Below are positions 33,235 through 46,414 of a stretch of 64,000 nt of DNA, piece by piece. Source of the DNA: Aquilaria yunnanensis (Eukaryota > Streptophyta > Magnoliopsida > Malvales > Thymelaeaceae); assembly GCA_039654915.1 (NCBI GenBank), contig CM077597.1:57564001-57628000 (forward strand). Reading direction: 5' to 3'. A program made the translations under genes and the position numbers. Each line of letters begins with the position of its first letter. Within the stretch, counting starts at the first letter, position 1. The notes beneath the pieces are model-generated. The model saw nothing but the letters and a program-made list of their open reading frames with translations. It was not told the origin of the DNA and searched no databases.

Positions 33235-34163
33235 TGTCACACCTTGCATAGGCCCTGGCCCATTCACTCTATATTACTTTCACACAAACTGTAGTTTAAG
33301 TTAATAGTTTTTCAATTCGGCCAACTAAAGTTACTTAACCTTAAGTCTTATTTTCTTAAGGTATTTAACCTGGGAGGTGGCCCAGGAGGCTTATGAGTAA
33401 AACCCAATTAGTTCCTTGCAGCAGAAGTAAGGCCCAATACCACTAACTTGCAAAACAAGCAAGGCTATAATAGGTAACTTGCATTACAAGCAAGGCAAAC
33501 ATTTAATGAACTTTAAGTGTTTAGGATGTGTGCAATCAAGTGTGCTACTTAGAATGGCAACCAAGAAGCCCAAGGTATCATTTAGTTTGAAAACTCATGT
33601 TTGAGTGCACATGAACATTCGACCATAATTAGTACATGGGAGGTTCATAAGATAACATACTTCACATTCATACCAAACATACATAGGCCCATAAGCATTC
33701 GTCATTTACATGTCCAAAACCATAACATGAGTTCAAACATAACTTGGCCTACTAAGGTACTCCATGTACCACAAAAACTAGGCAACATCCGAGACTACAT
33801 ATATGTACATACAAAAGTAGTCTACCAAGTACACATACATGGCCTCATGCCATGATTCCAAAGTTTAGGTTTACCAAGTCATGCTTACAAACCGAAAACC
33901 CCTACTCTCCAAACAACACCTTCAGGGTGCCATACAGTAAGACACACTGCAGTACAAGTCCTATGGCCATGTTCATGGTCATAAAAGTGAAGACCACTAT
34001 CAGAGCTATTGTCCACACATCCCTGCTCCCACCTAGTACAGTTCCCACACTACAAACCTGCACAACTTAAGTCATAAGTTTCGGCCAACTTAAAAAAAAA
34101 AATATGACTTGTAATGTACAAAGTTAATCAAGCCAAGCACACATTGGCACATACCTTGGTACG

Positions 34164-36453
34164 TGATGCCCAGAGGCTTCATCGTTGGTAGTCATGGTGA
34201 CTGATGGAGGGACTCCCGGAGGGGAAGAACGCCTGGTGGCCGGTTTGCCCAAGGGGGAGTGCCTGAGTGTTCAAAAGAAGTGGGTTAGGAGGTCCCTAGG
34301 GTGTTTTTCCGGGGAGGAGCCTCCAACGCCCAAGTCAGTGGTGCTGAGAGAAGGCGGAGGAAATAGCACTGAGGGGTTCAGTGAACTCGCCTGGTCATAT
34401 TTTCTTAGAGTGAGGAGTTAGGATATTTGCCCGCCGTTTGCCAGGGTGTATTCCCTGGTATTTATAGAGGTGTCCAGCCCATTCAGATAGTGACATGTGT
34501 TCGGTCGGATGTTCTCTGAATGTCTGGGCGTAGAAGACAAGTAGCTGGTGGCAGGCTGTTGGGTTTCAGGAGCCAAACAGCGCAGCGGAATTTAACCGAA
34601 ACCCTCCAGGATCCAAGTGAAACGGGGTAAACCGGGTGTTCAAAAATTTCATACCTAATTTTTGGTTGAGATCTCTCACTCAACTGTAGAGTCGAATCAC
34701 AAAACCTGAACAGTTGACGTGTTCAGGCTCTCTATGGTATCCACACGAGCCTCTCGGGATCACCACGCTTCCACCGCGTCCCGGCAGATGCGTTTCTCTT
34801 GCACTCGCAGTGCTAGCTTGCGTCCACCAAGGAATTGCAAAAGAAGAGTGCGACTGTCCTTTTTGGGAGGCTAGGGTAAGGAGACCTATGAATTTCTCAC
34901 TTAAAAGTTGTATTTATAGTGAGACTCAACTTCCAGGCCTAATGGGTTTCAAAGCCCTAATCCAATTAGGATTTAATTTCGGGCTTAATAATGGCTCAAC
35001 TCCTTGGCCCATTATTAATACGAAATTAAAGTGAAACCATAACCCAAATAATTAGCCCATGCACACTAATGATCCAAATAGCTCTATGTGTGCGACCCAA
35101 TAGGCTCTTGCCATGTTGGCAGTGATCATAAATCACATTTATGATCATAAGCAATGAGCGGTGTCTAGCAACACATCATTGCTACCCAAGTGACAAGATT
35201 GTCGGTGAATCGACTAAACCTTTATGATCATCACCGATATATGCCATTGTCCCTTTGTCCAAGATATCAAGACTAAGCACGAGACATGGAATGTGTCACT
35301 CTCGTATAGCCCAATCTTTGGTTTCTTGATTACCGAGTAGACCAACTTAAACTGACGACATTGATATCATATATCAACTCATCGGAGCATGGCCATGCAT
35401 TTTCTAAGTCTTACTCCATCAAGGGGCCCCAAGATATCACTCCCGTTACATAGGAGGGACAAATCCCATCTTGATAATACAAATCCCTCCGCATGATATG
35501 TGACATACCCAATGACCTCCTTCAAGTTCACTCAGTTACGAGCAACAAAGGAAAGTATCAAAGTATGTGACTCACATGTAGGGAACCTTGATGATCTTAG
35601 GTCGAAGGACTACATATACCATGATCACTATAAGAATCACTTATGACACTCATATAACGATCCATGAAGTGTTCTCACGGTGGGTCTGTCCAGTACACAA
35701 GTTCTCCAACTTGTACCCATATGTAGACTACATATCTCATATTAGTCTCCACATATGCTAGTCATATGTATTATTGCAACCCGCTCCACAATAATACTAG
35801 ACTAAGGATGTTTAAGAATATCAATATTCTAGGGTTACAATTATGTTTATTACGTTACGCAGAAACAAAACAACAAACAAAATTGCTGGATTAATGCCTC
35901 AATAAAATATCATGACTCAATGTGCAAAAATACAATCATCTCATGATTGGCCTTTTTGGGCACAACACTAACACAGGCTTCCTTGAGCCTTGAGCCGACA
36001 CGGGCCATGATGTGACTTTGATGGCATCGGCGTGTCAGAGCGCCTTGAGCCGACACAGGCCATGATGTGACTTTGATGGCATCGGCGTGTCAGAGGCTTC
36101 CTTAAAAGCTCCTGCCTTTCTCCCGAGGCTCCTGGGTGAGGTCGTCCTCTAGTACGGACCGTGCCACTTCGGGAAACATGCCCCCAGTTCAGGGGTTCCC
36201 AGATTCAGGGAGTTCCGCCTTCGGGAAGATCATGTTCAGCCCGCACTAGCTGGTGCCACTTTTTCGAAGGTGGTCTGTTTACTACCTCGGGGGGGCTAAT
36301 AGTATCCTCAAGTTCCCTGGCGTGCCGAGCTCGGGCTCTTTGGCTTTTCTCCAAGGTGTGTGATCCCACCTTTTTTTGAGTTGCGCCAGATCTCCTGGCC
36401 ATTCTGGTGGGAGGGAGTTCGGCCAGGTGGAGGCGATACTCCTTCGGCTATCA
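34164..36453 (-). repeat. 3' LTR of Tat-B, interrupted by S1
   Basis: The own LTR is 34164-34556 plus 35979-36453 (868 bp net). Around 35980-36105 a stretch beginning CCTTGAGCCGACA is duplicated (about 58 bp), replacing part of the sequence found in the 5' LTR. It ends GGCTATCA on the plus strand. Confidence 0.9.
34557..35973. mobile_element. Solo LTR S1 of a second unidentified family (1417 bp)
   Basis: Starts TGTTGGGTTTC and ends CACTAACA, with perfect target duplication CAGGC (34552-34556, 35974-35978). S2 is the same sequence in reverse orientation. A TATTTATAG string near 34910 hints that the plus strand is the element's own orientation, but this is weak. No coding sequence is present. 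Confidence 0.85.
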
Positions 36454-37211
36454 CATGCCCCCCTTCGGAAAGCCGAAGTGAAGACTTCAGTTTTGTTTTC
36501 TTTCTGAGGATGTGCTTTGGGAGTCTATAGAGAGTAACACCTGTGTCGAAGGTACACCTCTTGCCCAAAGGTGTGGACTGCTCGGCCTTGGCCTATTTTT
36601 TGTTGTCTTCGAGGCAAAGCCTGTGCCGAAGATACACCTCTTGCCCGAAGGTATGGGCTGTTTGGCCATAGCCCGTCTTTTGGTGTTTTCGAGGCAACCT
36701 GCTTCTTTGCTTTTACAGGTCTGTGCAGCGTCGCGTCTGATGGCCAAGCGCGTCAGTGTAAGCGACGCGTCCCAGTTTTTTAGGGATGTCAGAAAACGTG
36801 TCCCCTATTTTGGCGTGATGGTTGACACATGGCGCAGTGTCATTGGAGGAGAGTCACATCGTTTACAGAGAGCACGTCTTTTCAGGCGCAGAGTGCAGTT
36901 ACGGCGATGGTTCACCTTCAAAGGGCACTTATGACGTCGTTTCAGTTACCCACCCTTGGCCTATAAATAGCCCATTCCGTCATAAGCCCTTTTTGCTTTT
37001 GCTTCAGCTCTTTCCCTGCTTGCCCTTTTCTCTGCGTTTTCTCTTGCTTTTGCGGCGGAGCTGATTTAATCAGAGCTTTTTCCAGCAACCTTTTACGACG
37101 GCGACCTCCGATTTTGGCAAGTCTTTTGGTGGGTTTTTTCTTTCCAGAGTCTTTTAATACCTCTGTTTTTTCGAGTTTTTACCGGAAGTTGTTTTCTTGC
37201 CTCTTTCCAAA
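36454..37211 (+). promoter_or_regulatory. Promoter region of the Tat-B opposite-strand gene
   Basis: No coding sequence. After the polypurine tract come two or three diverged copies of a ~70-bp repeat (about 36530-36700, marked by ACACCTCTTGCCC). A conserved block with GGCGATGGTTCACC and TGACGTCG follows, then the TATA box TATAAATAG at 36962-36970. The start codon is 250 bp further. The same order occurs in Tat-D and Tat-E. Confidence 0.7.
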
Positions 37212-39636
37212 ATGCCTATCCCTGAGAGCTGGCAGCCTCTTTTCTCTCATTCTTGTTGCACCACCCCTAAAAAATTAGAGAGGTGGAAGAAGAAGTTCTT
37301 TCTTCCCTCTTACGCCATTACCCGGCTGCCACGATCTGATCACTATGCTTTTTCAAACCATAGTAACGAGGTTACCATTTTCCGAGCCCAACTGAAGGCC
37401 GAACTTCGGTATCCTCCCCCGAAGATGGTTTGCGAGTTCTGCCAATTTCATGGCATTGCTGTGAATCAGCTTCCCCCGAACTCGTACTGCTATTTTAACG
37501 CCTTCCTCTGTATGTGTGGCGTCTTCGGGATAAAACCCCATTTTGTAATTTTCATGCAGTACTACAAGCTCTTCGTGGTCCCGAAGGGTGGCTTCTATTT
37601 CATGCTACCTCGGGGATCCGGGAGGAAAAAATTCATGTTCACTTTTGCCACTAAGGACAGTTGGCGAGGGTGGCAACAGAAATTCTTCTTCCTAAGGATA
37701 GATGAGGCCTGGTCGTATGTTCCGACCAAATGGGCTCGGGGAAAGCTGGATGTGGACGTCATTGATCCGAGGATACCGCTGACTCCAGAGTTGGTTCCCG
37801 TGTTCACGTATTTCGATGGACGTATTCGCGCCGTCTCCGACTGGGCTCCTGAGGTCGCTCCGCGCTCCCTGTACCCCTTCCCCATTAACTGGAGGTTGAT
37901 GACCAAAGAGGTCCTTCAGGAGTTAGGGGTGGTCAAGGAGCATGAGACTGACCTCGAGATGCCAGCTCCTGCTATCGCCGGGAAGGACTCCTGGTTGGTG
38001 CAGCTCCTTCGGGAGGAAGTTTCTTTCGAAACGCTTTTCGAAAGTAAGTTATCTTCTACTCCCTTGCAGTTTTTCCCTCGGACTTACGCTGATGTCTTTT
38101 TTCTTTTTCAGAGATGGGGGATGGGACTGCTGCATTCTACAAGTCCCTTTTTTTCGACTAGGTGGAGAAGGGTGACCAGACAAAGAAGACGGCTTCCTGA
38201 AGGCGGAAGTCTACTGGCGCTGGTCCTTCGGCGTAATGGGCAAAGAAAACTGCCCAGCTTCCTCAGCAAGAAATTTCCGAGGAGGCTGCCGATGAGCCTG
38301 TGGCAGCCGAGATTCCGCCGCCCGAGGCTGCTGTCGAGGTCCCTGCCGCTGCCGAGGTTCCTTCCACCGACATCCCTCCCCAGAGCCCTTCCTTGCCGCA
38401 GGCCCTTCTGGAGGCCGTGGTAGAGGCTCCTTCTGCTGAGGAGCGGCGCAGGAAGAAAGGCAATGGGATTTCGACCGAGGAGTCTCAGGACTCCGAGGAC
38501 ATCGTGGTCGAAGTGCCGCCAGGTTTGTTGTTTTCAGAACAAGTATGGCTATTTTGTTTTTCTGAAATTTCCTTTGTCTCTGACTTGCTTCTCGTTTTTG
38601 CAATGCAGGGGAGTTGCTTACTCCGAACTGGGCGGCCGAACACGTGAAGAAGCGGGCCCTTCGCGATGCCAAAGTCCCGCAAGGGAAGATACCCAAAGAG
38701 CCTTTCTGGACGTTCACCGAGGACATGAATTTGTACTCCGAGGACTGTCCTCAAATGCGAAGCAGATTTCGAAGGGGGTGCTTACAGAGGCCTCCTTCAA
38801 GGCTATTGCGGCGGCCCATCCGGGCGATGACACCCTCGCCGCGAAAGTTACCGAGCATGCTGCTCAGGTGTGCTCTTCACTCATTTTTCCCTTCAATTAT
38901 TCCTAACTGCTTGGCTCTTACTGACCTTGCGTTTATCTTTTCGCAGCTGCTGGGGTACGCCGGCTTTCTCCGAGTTCGGGTAGCCAGGCAGACGGCGTTC
39001 CGAGCTTCGGCCTTAGAGGCTTTAGAAAAAGCAAAAGTCACGTGCTCGGAATTGACCGCCAAGAACCAGCAGCTGGCAGATGCTGCGAAGAAAGAAGTTG
39101 CTGCCCTTCGGGAGGAGTTCCGGAAGGAAAAGGAAGACCTTGAGAAGGACTCCTCCCAGAAGATTGCTGACCTCGGGGATCAGGTGGCGGGGATGCTTGC
39201 TGCCAACCAAGACCTTCTCAAGGATAAGTCAGATTCTGACAATCTCATACAGTCATTGGTGGCCCAGAAAAGCGCTCTTGAAGCCGAGGTCAAGTCTTTG
39301 AAGAAGGAGCCCGACGTGAAGAAGAGGATGAAGGCGCTGAAGAAGGAGGTTGCAGATTTCAAGGACGAGCTCGAGGACCTTGAGGTTGAGAAGGACAAAT
39401 CAGACTAAATGACCAAGGTCGCCTTCCAGGACGGGTTCTGCCTTGCTCGGCACCAAGTCCTTCAGAGGTTCGCAGGTCTGGACCTCTCTTTTTTGGAAGC
39501 TCTGAACATTCCCGAGGGGCCTCGGTGGTCCTGGTAAAAAATCAAGCACCTGAACCTGCCTTCCATAATTTCGGCGCCGAAGGTGGTGGAAAAGGGCACA
39601 GCGGCTGGTGGCTCGCGGGACGCCGAGAACTCTTAG
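37212..39636 (+). pseudogene. Tat-B opposite-strand gene, four exons, decayed
   Basis: Exons 37212-38043 (832 nt), 38112-38522 (411), 38609-38867 (259) and 38947-39636 (690); introns of 68, 86 and 79 bp, all GT..AG. Exon 1 is fully open (277 codons) and encodes the N-terminal domain with a conserved C-F-C-H-rich motif (CEFCQFHGIAVNQ). Exon 2 encodes an acidic, proline-rich stretch with EERRRKKGK, and exon 4 a long coiled coil plus the C-terminal block. Against Tat-D, exon 3 lacks one base (frameshift near 38755) and exons 2 and 4 carry stops (for example TAG at 38159-38161 and TAA near 39406). The intact form would be about 730 residues. Function is unknown; resemblance to the plant Transposase_28 family is from memory. 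Confidence 0.8.
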
Positions 39637-40110
39637 GCTGTTTTAGGCGCCTTTTCCTTTTTTTCCACTTCATTTTTGTGCTCCTTCTTTGGGCACTTTT
39701 TCTTTGTAAGCCTGATCATTCTTAATGAATATTTTTTGGCTAAGTATTTTTTGCAAGATTTTGCATTTCCATCATCCGGAACAAGGTCGCTCAAGAGACT
39801 TTTCGGAAAGTCAGAAAAATTTGACTAACTCTTTTTGCAAGATTTTGCGTTTCCATTCGTCCCGAACACGTTCGCTCAAGAGACTTCGGAAAACTATTCT
39901 GCGCTTGTTGCGGCGTGTACTTTCACGAGATTTTTTCCATTTTTTCGAGCGTGATGGCTCAAGGGACTTCAGAAAATCACATCTGCGCTTTATCACGGCG
40001 AACACCTTTGCGAAATTCTGTCTTGCACCATTTTGTACACTTAAGAATTTTTCTCAAGGACATTCTGTACTTAGGATATTTTTTGTACAACACAATCCTT
40101 CCGCTCCATC
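39637..40110. repeat. Hairpin-repeat spacer of Tat-B
   Basis: At least three units of the family's inverted motif in reverse orientation (near 39765, 39855 and 39945; GCTCAAGAGACTT or GCTCAAGGGACTT). It separates the converging stops of the opposite-strand gene (39636) and gag-pol (40111). No gene is seen. Confidence 0.7.
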
Positions 40111-43100
40111 TTAAGCGTAGAATTTTTTCAGGGCGTCTGAGTGCCAAGTGTTTTTCAATACTACGCCTTCGGTGTCGCCAAGTTTCTACACTCCTTTTCG
40201 TACTTCAGAAAGAACCAGATAAGGTCCTTCTCAGTTCGCGCGAAGTACTCCATGGGATGGCTTTCGGGGTGCAAAGTCAGCCTTTCGGAGAACGAGGTCC
40301 CCTTTCTTGATTTCTTTTGGCCTGGCTTGTAAATTTATAGCCGCAGCCACTATTTGCTGGAAAGCTTTTCTTCTCAGCTCAGCTATTTCTCTGTGTTCGC
40401 CGATGAGGTCGAGCTTCGTTCTGAGGCCGAGGTCGTTTCCACCTTCATCAAATACTTGCACCCGTACTGATGGTCTAACTATCTCGATAGGGATGATGGC
40501 CTCTGTTCCGAAGATGAGTGAAAAGGGAGTCTCCCCTATGGCTCTTTGGGGCGTCGTTCGGTAACTCCATAATACGCTTTGGAGTTCTCCTGGCCATTTC
40601 CCTTTTGCTTCCCCCAGCCTATTTTTCAGACCATCTTTTATGGTCCTGTTAGATACTTCCACCTGCCCGTTGCTTTGGGGGTGAGCTACTGGGGCACAGT
40701 GCATCTTTATTCTGAGGTCGCTGATAAATTCCTGGAATCCTTTGTCTGTGAATTGGGATCCATTATCAGCCACTAGTACCCTCGGTATGCCGAATCTGCA
40801 TACGATGTTCTTCCATACAAACTTCTGTGCTTCTTTTGCCGAGATAGTTGCTAGCGGTTCTGCCTCGACCCATTTGGAGAAATAGTCTACTACTACCACG
40901 CAGAATTTCACACCTCCGGGAGCTGCGGGGAGTGGCCCAATAAGGTCTATACCCCAGACTGCGAAGGGCCAGGGATAGTCAGCCGAAGTTACCACTTCCG
41001 GGGGTGCCCTCTGGATGTTCGTGTGTCTCTGGCAACTACCGCATTTCCGGACGAACTGCCTTGCGTCCTTTTTTAGGGTAGGCCAGAAGTATCCCTGGCG
41101 GAGTATCACTGCCGCCAGGGCATCGGTTCCAATGTGTGAACCACACATGCCTTTGTGGACTTCTTCAAGGATCATTTCAGTATCCTATTCGTTCACACAT
41201 CTTTGCAGCGGATTCGCGTATCCTTGTCGCTATAGTTCTTCACCGATTAGGAAGAAACGGCCGGAGCGCCTTCGCAGTTTTGCAGCATCACCGGGGTCTT
41301 CGGGGAGCACATTTTCCGTGAGGTACCTTTTTATTGGATCCCTCCATCCTTTTCCCGAGGTCGCTATGCTCAGTACTGACATGCTCGGATGGTCTAGCAC
41401 CTCGGTGTAGGTCTTTGACTTTGCCAAGCAATCTGCTTCGGTGTTTTTCTGCCGAGGTACGTTTTCTATCCGTACGGCGTCAAACTCTTGAATGAGTTTT
41501 GCTACCAGCTCATGGTATTTTGCCAAGGTTGGGTCCTTCGCCCCATAGTCTCCTATCGTCTATCGAACTATTAGCTGGGAATCGCTGTGAGCCTTTAAGT
41601 TTCTCACGCCAATTTTTCTGGCCAGTCGTAATCCCGCTATGAGGGCCTTATACTCAGCCACATTGTTAGTGACGTTGAAGCTAAACTTGATAGCCTTCAT
41701 TACTTCCAAGCCTTCGGGGCCTCTGATAGTTACCCCAGCTCCCTGGTGTTCGGACCCCGAGGCTCCGTCAACATGTAAGGTCCATTCTGGCTCACCTTCA
41801 TTCAGATCCGGATGACTGTCCTCAGTGGTTGGTATTTCGGCAATGAATTCTGCCAGTGCCTGAGCTTTTATGGCCTTCCGAGGTTCATAGGTGATATCTT
41901 GTTCGCCAAGCTCTATACACCACTTGGAGAGCCTTCCCGAATGATCCACTTTCCTCATAACGTCCCGTTGTGGTAGGCTACTTCGGACGATGATGGGGTG
42001 AGCCTGAAAGTATGGTCGCAGCCTTCTCCCTGCAACCACCAAGGCGTATATAGCTTTTTGCAGTAGAGGGTACCTGACTTCGGCGCCATGCAGGGATTTG
42101 CTTACATTGTAGACCGGCCATTGTTTTGGCCCTTCTTCTTTCACGAGGACCGAGCTCACAGCTTTTTCCGTGATGGTGAGGTATAACACGAGGGGCTCTC
42201 CCTCGCGAGGTTGTGGCAGAGTCGGCAGGTTGGCTAGGTATATTTTGAGTTCTTCCCAGGCTTTTTGGCAGTCTTGATGCCAAGGATGATCATCCCTTCC
42301 GAGGTTGCCTTCCTTTTTTGCTGCCTTAGTGAGGACTTTGAAGAAAGGCCGACACCTATCTTCGTACCTGGAAATGAACCTGCTAAGAGAGGTTATTCTT
42401 TCGGTGAGTCTCTGCACATCATTTACTGTGGCAGGAGTTCGGAACTCGAGCAGAGCCTTAATTTTTTTGGGGTTAGCATCGATGCCTCTTTCGGATACCA
42501 TGTACCCAAGGAACTTTCCTGAGGTTACCCCAAACATGCATTTTTTAGGATTGAGACGAATCCCGAAGGCTCTGAGCTTTTGGAAGGTTTCCTCTAGATT
42601 TGCAACGTGGTTGCGAGGGAGCTTGCTTTTAGCTATCATATCGTCAACATACACCTCCATGTTTCTCTCGATTTGGTCCTTAAAGACCTTGTTCATCAAC
42701 CTTTGGTAGGTGGCTCCTGCATTTTTAAGCTCGAAGGGCATCCTGACGTAGCAGTTTCTTCCTCCCTCGGTGATGAAGGCGGTTTTTTCTTCATCTTCGG
42801 GGTCCATCCTTATTTGATGGTAGCCGCTGAAGGCGTCTAGGAAACTTAGGAGCCCGTATTCAGCAGTTGAGTCTACCAGTTGGTCTATTGGCGGAAGAGG
42901 GTATGAGTCTTTCGGGCAAGCATCGTTCAAGTTTCTGAAGTCGATGCACATCCGGAGTTTGCTGCTGCCTTCTTTTGTGGCAATGACCACGTTGCTTAAC
43001 CATTCGGGGTATTTGACCTCCCTGATGACTTTAGCGTCTGACAGGCTTTTATGGGCTGAGATGCTTCGCTTCTTTTTCCGGACAGGCTTTGCTTCCAGGC

Positions 43101-45582
43101 TTACTTTGAGGCTATGCTGTATTGTGCTAGGGTGCACCCCTGGCATGTCTTTCGGCAAGTAGGCAAAGAGATCTTTATTTCCCAGTATAAAAGATACAAG
43201 GTTTTTCTTGTCACCTTCGGGCAAGCTCTTCCCTATTCGGGTAGATTGTCCTGGGACAAGTTCTACTGTTTCCGTTTTCGCTCTCGTGGGATCTCTTTCA
43301 TTGCCCTTCTCTGGTGCCTTTGCCTCCATTGTTTGTGCGGGGTCATTTGTCGGAGCTTTTTGCGCTTTTACAAACACCTTCCTTACCTCGGCTTGATCTA
43401 TGAAGACCTCTGCATCCCCATCCTTGGTGGCGAAAGTGATAGTCAAGTACTTTACGTCAGGGCGAATGTGCAGGTTTCCCTGTGTCTGCCTTCCAAGGAT
43501 GGCGTTGTACGAAGAAGGAACGTCCATGACGGTAAATCTCGCCATTGTGGACGCGTACAACTCAGCTGTTCCATCGACCGAAGTTCCTTTCATCATCAGG
43601 GGGAGATCAATCCATCCGAGGAGAGGTAGTTCGAAAGGTCCAACCCCGAAGGTAGGCGAGGTGACAGGCTTGAGCTCGCTGCTGGAGATGTCCAAATTCG
43701 GTAGTAAATGCGTGAATAGGACGTCAGTATTTGATCCGTCATCAAGCAACACTCTTTTGATGTCCCAGTTCCCTATCCTTGCCATGATTAGCAGCGGATC
43801 GTCATGGGGGAAGATAACGGTGGATCCATCCCTGCGAGCCAGTTTCATTGCCGGACTCTGATATTCCTTGACCGCAATCTCTCTGGCCTTCTGCTTTCTT
43901 TCCGAGGATGGGAGCCCCGTGGTGATGGTTTGTATCATCCCTGCAGGAGGAGGAGGGCGCTTTTTCGGACCTCTATTTCTTCGTCTGTCGGAGTTGTAGT
44001 CCTCGTCTTCGGCCCTTTCTTCCTCATCTTTTCTTCCTTTTGGGGAAGGCATCCGCAGATATTTCCGAAGTTGGCCAAGTTTTATCAGCGACTCAATGTA
44101 CTTCTTCAGTTGGAAACAGTCTTCGGTATCGTGGCCGTGGTCGCGGTGAAACTAGCAGAACTTCTTGATGTTTTTCTTGTTATCAGCGGTCATGGCCCTT
44201 GGCCGCCGAATCTGCGTCCCCTGCCTTTCCAGCACCATGAGGATGTTTGTCCGTGTAGTGCTCAGGGGTGTGAAGCTTTACAGTTTGCTTCCCCGCAGCC
44301 TCCGAGGTCAGCCTGCCTGTTCAGTTGGATGCCGGGCTTGCTGATTGGACCCTTCGGCGCGGTTGTGATCGGACTTCGGCCCAGCCATTCTCAGCTCCTC
44401 GGCGGTCATGTGATGTTCGGCCCTTCGGTAAAATTCTCCAAGGGTGTCCGGGGGGTCCTTTGAGAACTCATAAAATAGCTGTGAGTCTCGCCGAAGGCCC
44501 CGTGTCATGGCGAGGATGCGTATTTTGGGCGGGAAGTCCGGGACGCTTAGAGCTTCCCTGTTGAATCTTTCGACATAGTCTTGGATGGTTTCTCGGTTTC
44601 TCTGCTCTATGTCGAACATCTGAACAGGCATCTTTGCCGTTGGCCGGCTTCCAATAAATTGCTGCGCGAAGGCCGTAGACAACTCTTGGAACTCAGTGAT
44701 GGTTCCTGGGGCCAATGAGTTGTACCACGCAGTTGCTGGTCCCGTGAGGGTGACCTCAAAGCATTTACACATGGTAGCGTCGTCAGCACCATGCGTTATC
44801 ATGCTCCATCTGTACTTGGTTAGATGGGCCTGTGGATCAGTGTGGCCATCATAAATCTCCAGCCGAGGTACCCTGAAGTCGCCTGGCATGGCTGCCTCGG
44901 CCACGGCCCGGGTGAATGGGGACCCATCTTCGCAGAAGGCTCCCGCCAGCCTGTCCCAGACGGGTTTGCGAGCTACCTGCTTTTCCACGCTGTCTAGCCG
45001 CGCTAGTATCCTTTCCATGAGAACTGTGGCGTTAGGCTCTTCCTCTGGGAAGGGAGATCGTCGGTGCCTCTTCAGGGAGCGAATTTGGCGCTGAGGGGAC
45101 AGGGACCTCGCCTCAGGGGACGAGCTCCTTCGCTGTGAGACTTTCAGTCACTTGGACCCAGTTTGTCCCATAGGCCGTTTCCCGAGGGGTATATTCTCCG
45201 TAGACGACTGTTCGCGCGGGTCTCCGCTTCCCGAACTGCGATGAGTCGACCTCGGGGTTTTCTCTCGAGGACGTGCAGGTGAGGGAGGTCTTTGGGCCTG
45301 TGCCTGCTGTGACCACCTTCGGTCGATCTACTGTGTCATTTCGGCCACGACCGAATGCTGAAACTCCCTCATAAAGCTCATAGTGATTACTAGAGGGCGG
45401 TCTTCCTCAGGCGTAGAAGTCCCTGGGAGTGCTTGCTCAGCAGCCGGTTGTGTCTCAGGCGCTGACGGAGACCTCGGGAGTCCCTTGTCCTTAGAACGCC
45501 GAGTTTCAACGACGGCGATCTCAGAGCGGGTTCCCACAGACGGCGCCAAATGATGCCCAGGGGCTTCATCATTGGTAGTCAT
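40111..45582 (-). pseudogene. gag-pol: Tat-B gag-pol, one frame with several nonsense codons
   Basis: The frame runs from ATG (45580-45582), inside the 5' LTR, to TAA (40111-40113): exactly 1824 codons with no net frameshift. Stops are at 45328-45330, 44308-44310, 44152-44154 (within the Gag zinc motif), 41560-41562, 41230-41232, another between 41175 and 41230, and 40231-40233. RT keeps YVDD (complement of 42640-42651), the protease keeps D-D-G-S, and the integrase region 41175-40234 is open with its zinc and DDE motifs. About eleven residues are missing before RT (near 43047). Domain order is as in Tat-A. Because it is broken many times it cannot make a complete polyprotein. Confidence 0.9.
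45528..45550 (-). other. Primer-binding site of Tat-B
   Basis: Immediately after the 5' LTR the minus strand reads TTTGGCGCCGTCTGTGGGAA. The same string follows the 5' LTR of Tat-D with one change. The primer tRNA was not identified. It is read as Gag codons. Confidence 0.7.
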
Positions 45583-46409
45583 GGTGACTGATGGAGGGAC
45601 TCCCGGAGGGGAAGAACGCCTAGTGGCTGGTTTGCCCAAGGGGGAGTGCCTGAGATGTTCAGAAAAAGTTGGTTAGAAGGTCCCCGGGGTGTTTTTCGGG
45701 GGAGGAGCCTCCGACGCCCAAGTCAGTGGTGCTGAGAGAAGGCGGAGGAAATAGCACTGAGGGGTTCAGTGAACTCACCTGGTTGTATTTTCTCAGAGTG
45801 AGGAGTCAGGATATTTGCCCGCCGTTTGCCAGGGTGTATTCTCTGGTATTTATAGAGGTGTCCAGCCCATTCAGATCGTGACACGTGTTCGGTCGGATGT
45901 TCTCTGAATGTCTGGGCGTAGAGGACAAGTAGCTGGTGGCAGGCTTCCTTGAGCCTTGAGCCGAGACGGGCCATGATGTGACTTTGATGGCGTCGGCGTG
46001 TCAGAGCGCCGTTTGAGGCGGCTTGTGACGTATATAGGTGACATTTCAGAGGCTTCCTTAAATGCTCCTGCCGTACTCCCATGGTACCTGGGTGAGGTCA
46101 TCCTCTAGTACGGACCGTGCCACTTCGGGAAACATGCCCCCAGTTCGGGGGTTCCCAGATTCAGGGAGTTTCGCCTTCGGGAAGATCATGTTCTGCCCGC
46201 ACTAGCTGCTGCCACTTTTCCGAAGGCGGTCTATTTACTACCTCGGGGGGGCTAATAGTATCCTCAAGTTCCCTGGCGTGCCGAGCTCGGGGTCGTTGGC
46301 TTTTCTCCGAGGTGTGTGATCCCACCTTTTTCCGGGTAGCGCCAGATCTCCTGGACATTCTGGTGGCAGGGAGTTCGGCCAGGTGGAGGCGATAGTCCTT
46401 CGGCTATCA
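45551..46409 (-). repeat. 5' LTR of Tat-B
   Basis: 859 bp. The minus strand starts TGATAGCCGAAGGACTATC, the family's terminal hairpin with one extra base, and ends GGGCATCA. It carries CACGTG near 45882 and the gag ATG 32 bp before its end. Confidence 0.9.
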
Positions 46410-46414
46410 GTATG

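Larger units (their letters stand above)
34164..46409 (-). mobile_element. Tat-B: complete but decayed Tat-lineage element inside R1
   Basis: Minus-strand element with target duplication GTACG/GTATG (34159-34163, 46410-46414; one mismatch). From its own 5' end it has the LTR 45551-46409, primer site, gag-pol (45582 to 40111), hairpin spacer, opposite-strand gene (37212-39636 on plus), promoter region, polypurine tract at 36454-36465, and 3' LTR (34164-36453) containing solo LTR S1. The first 200 bp of the LTRs differ at about 6%, so it is older than Tat-D. Confidence 0.95.
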
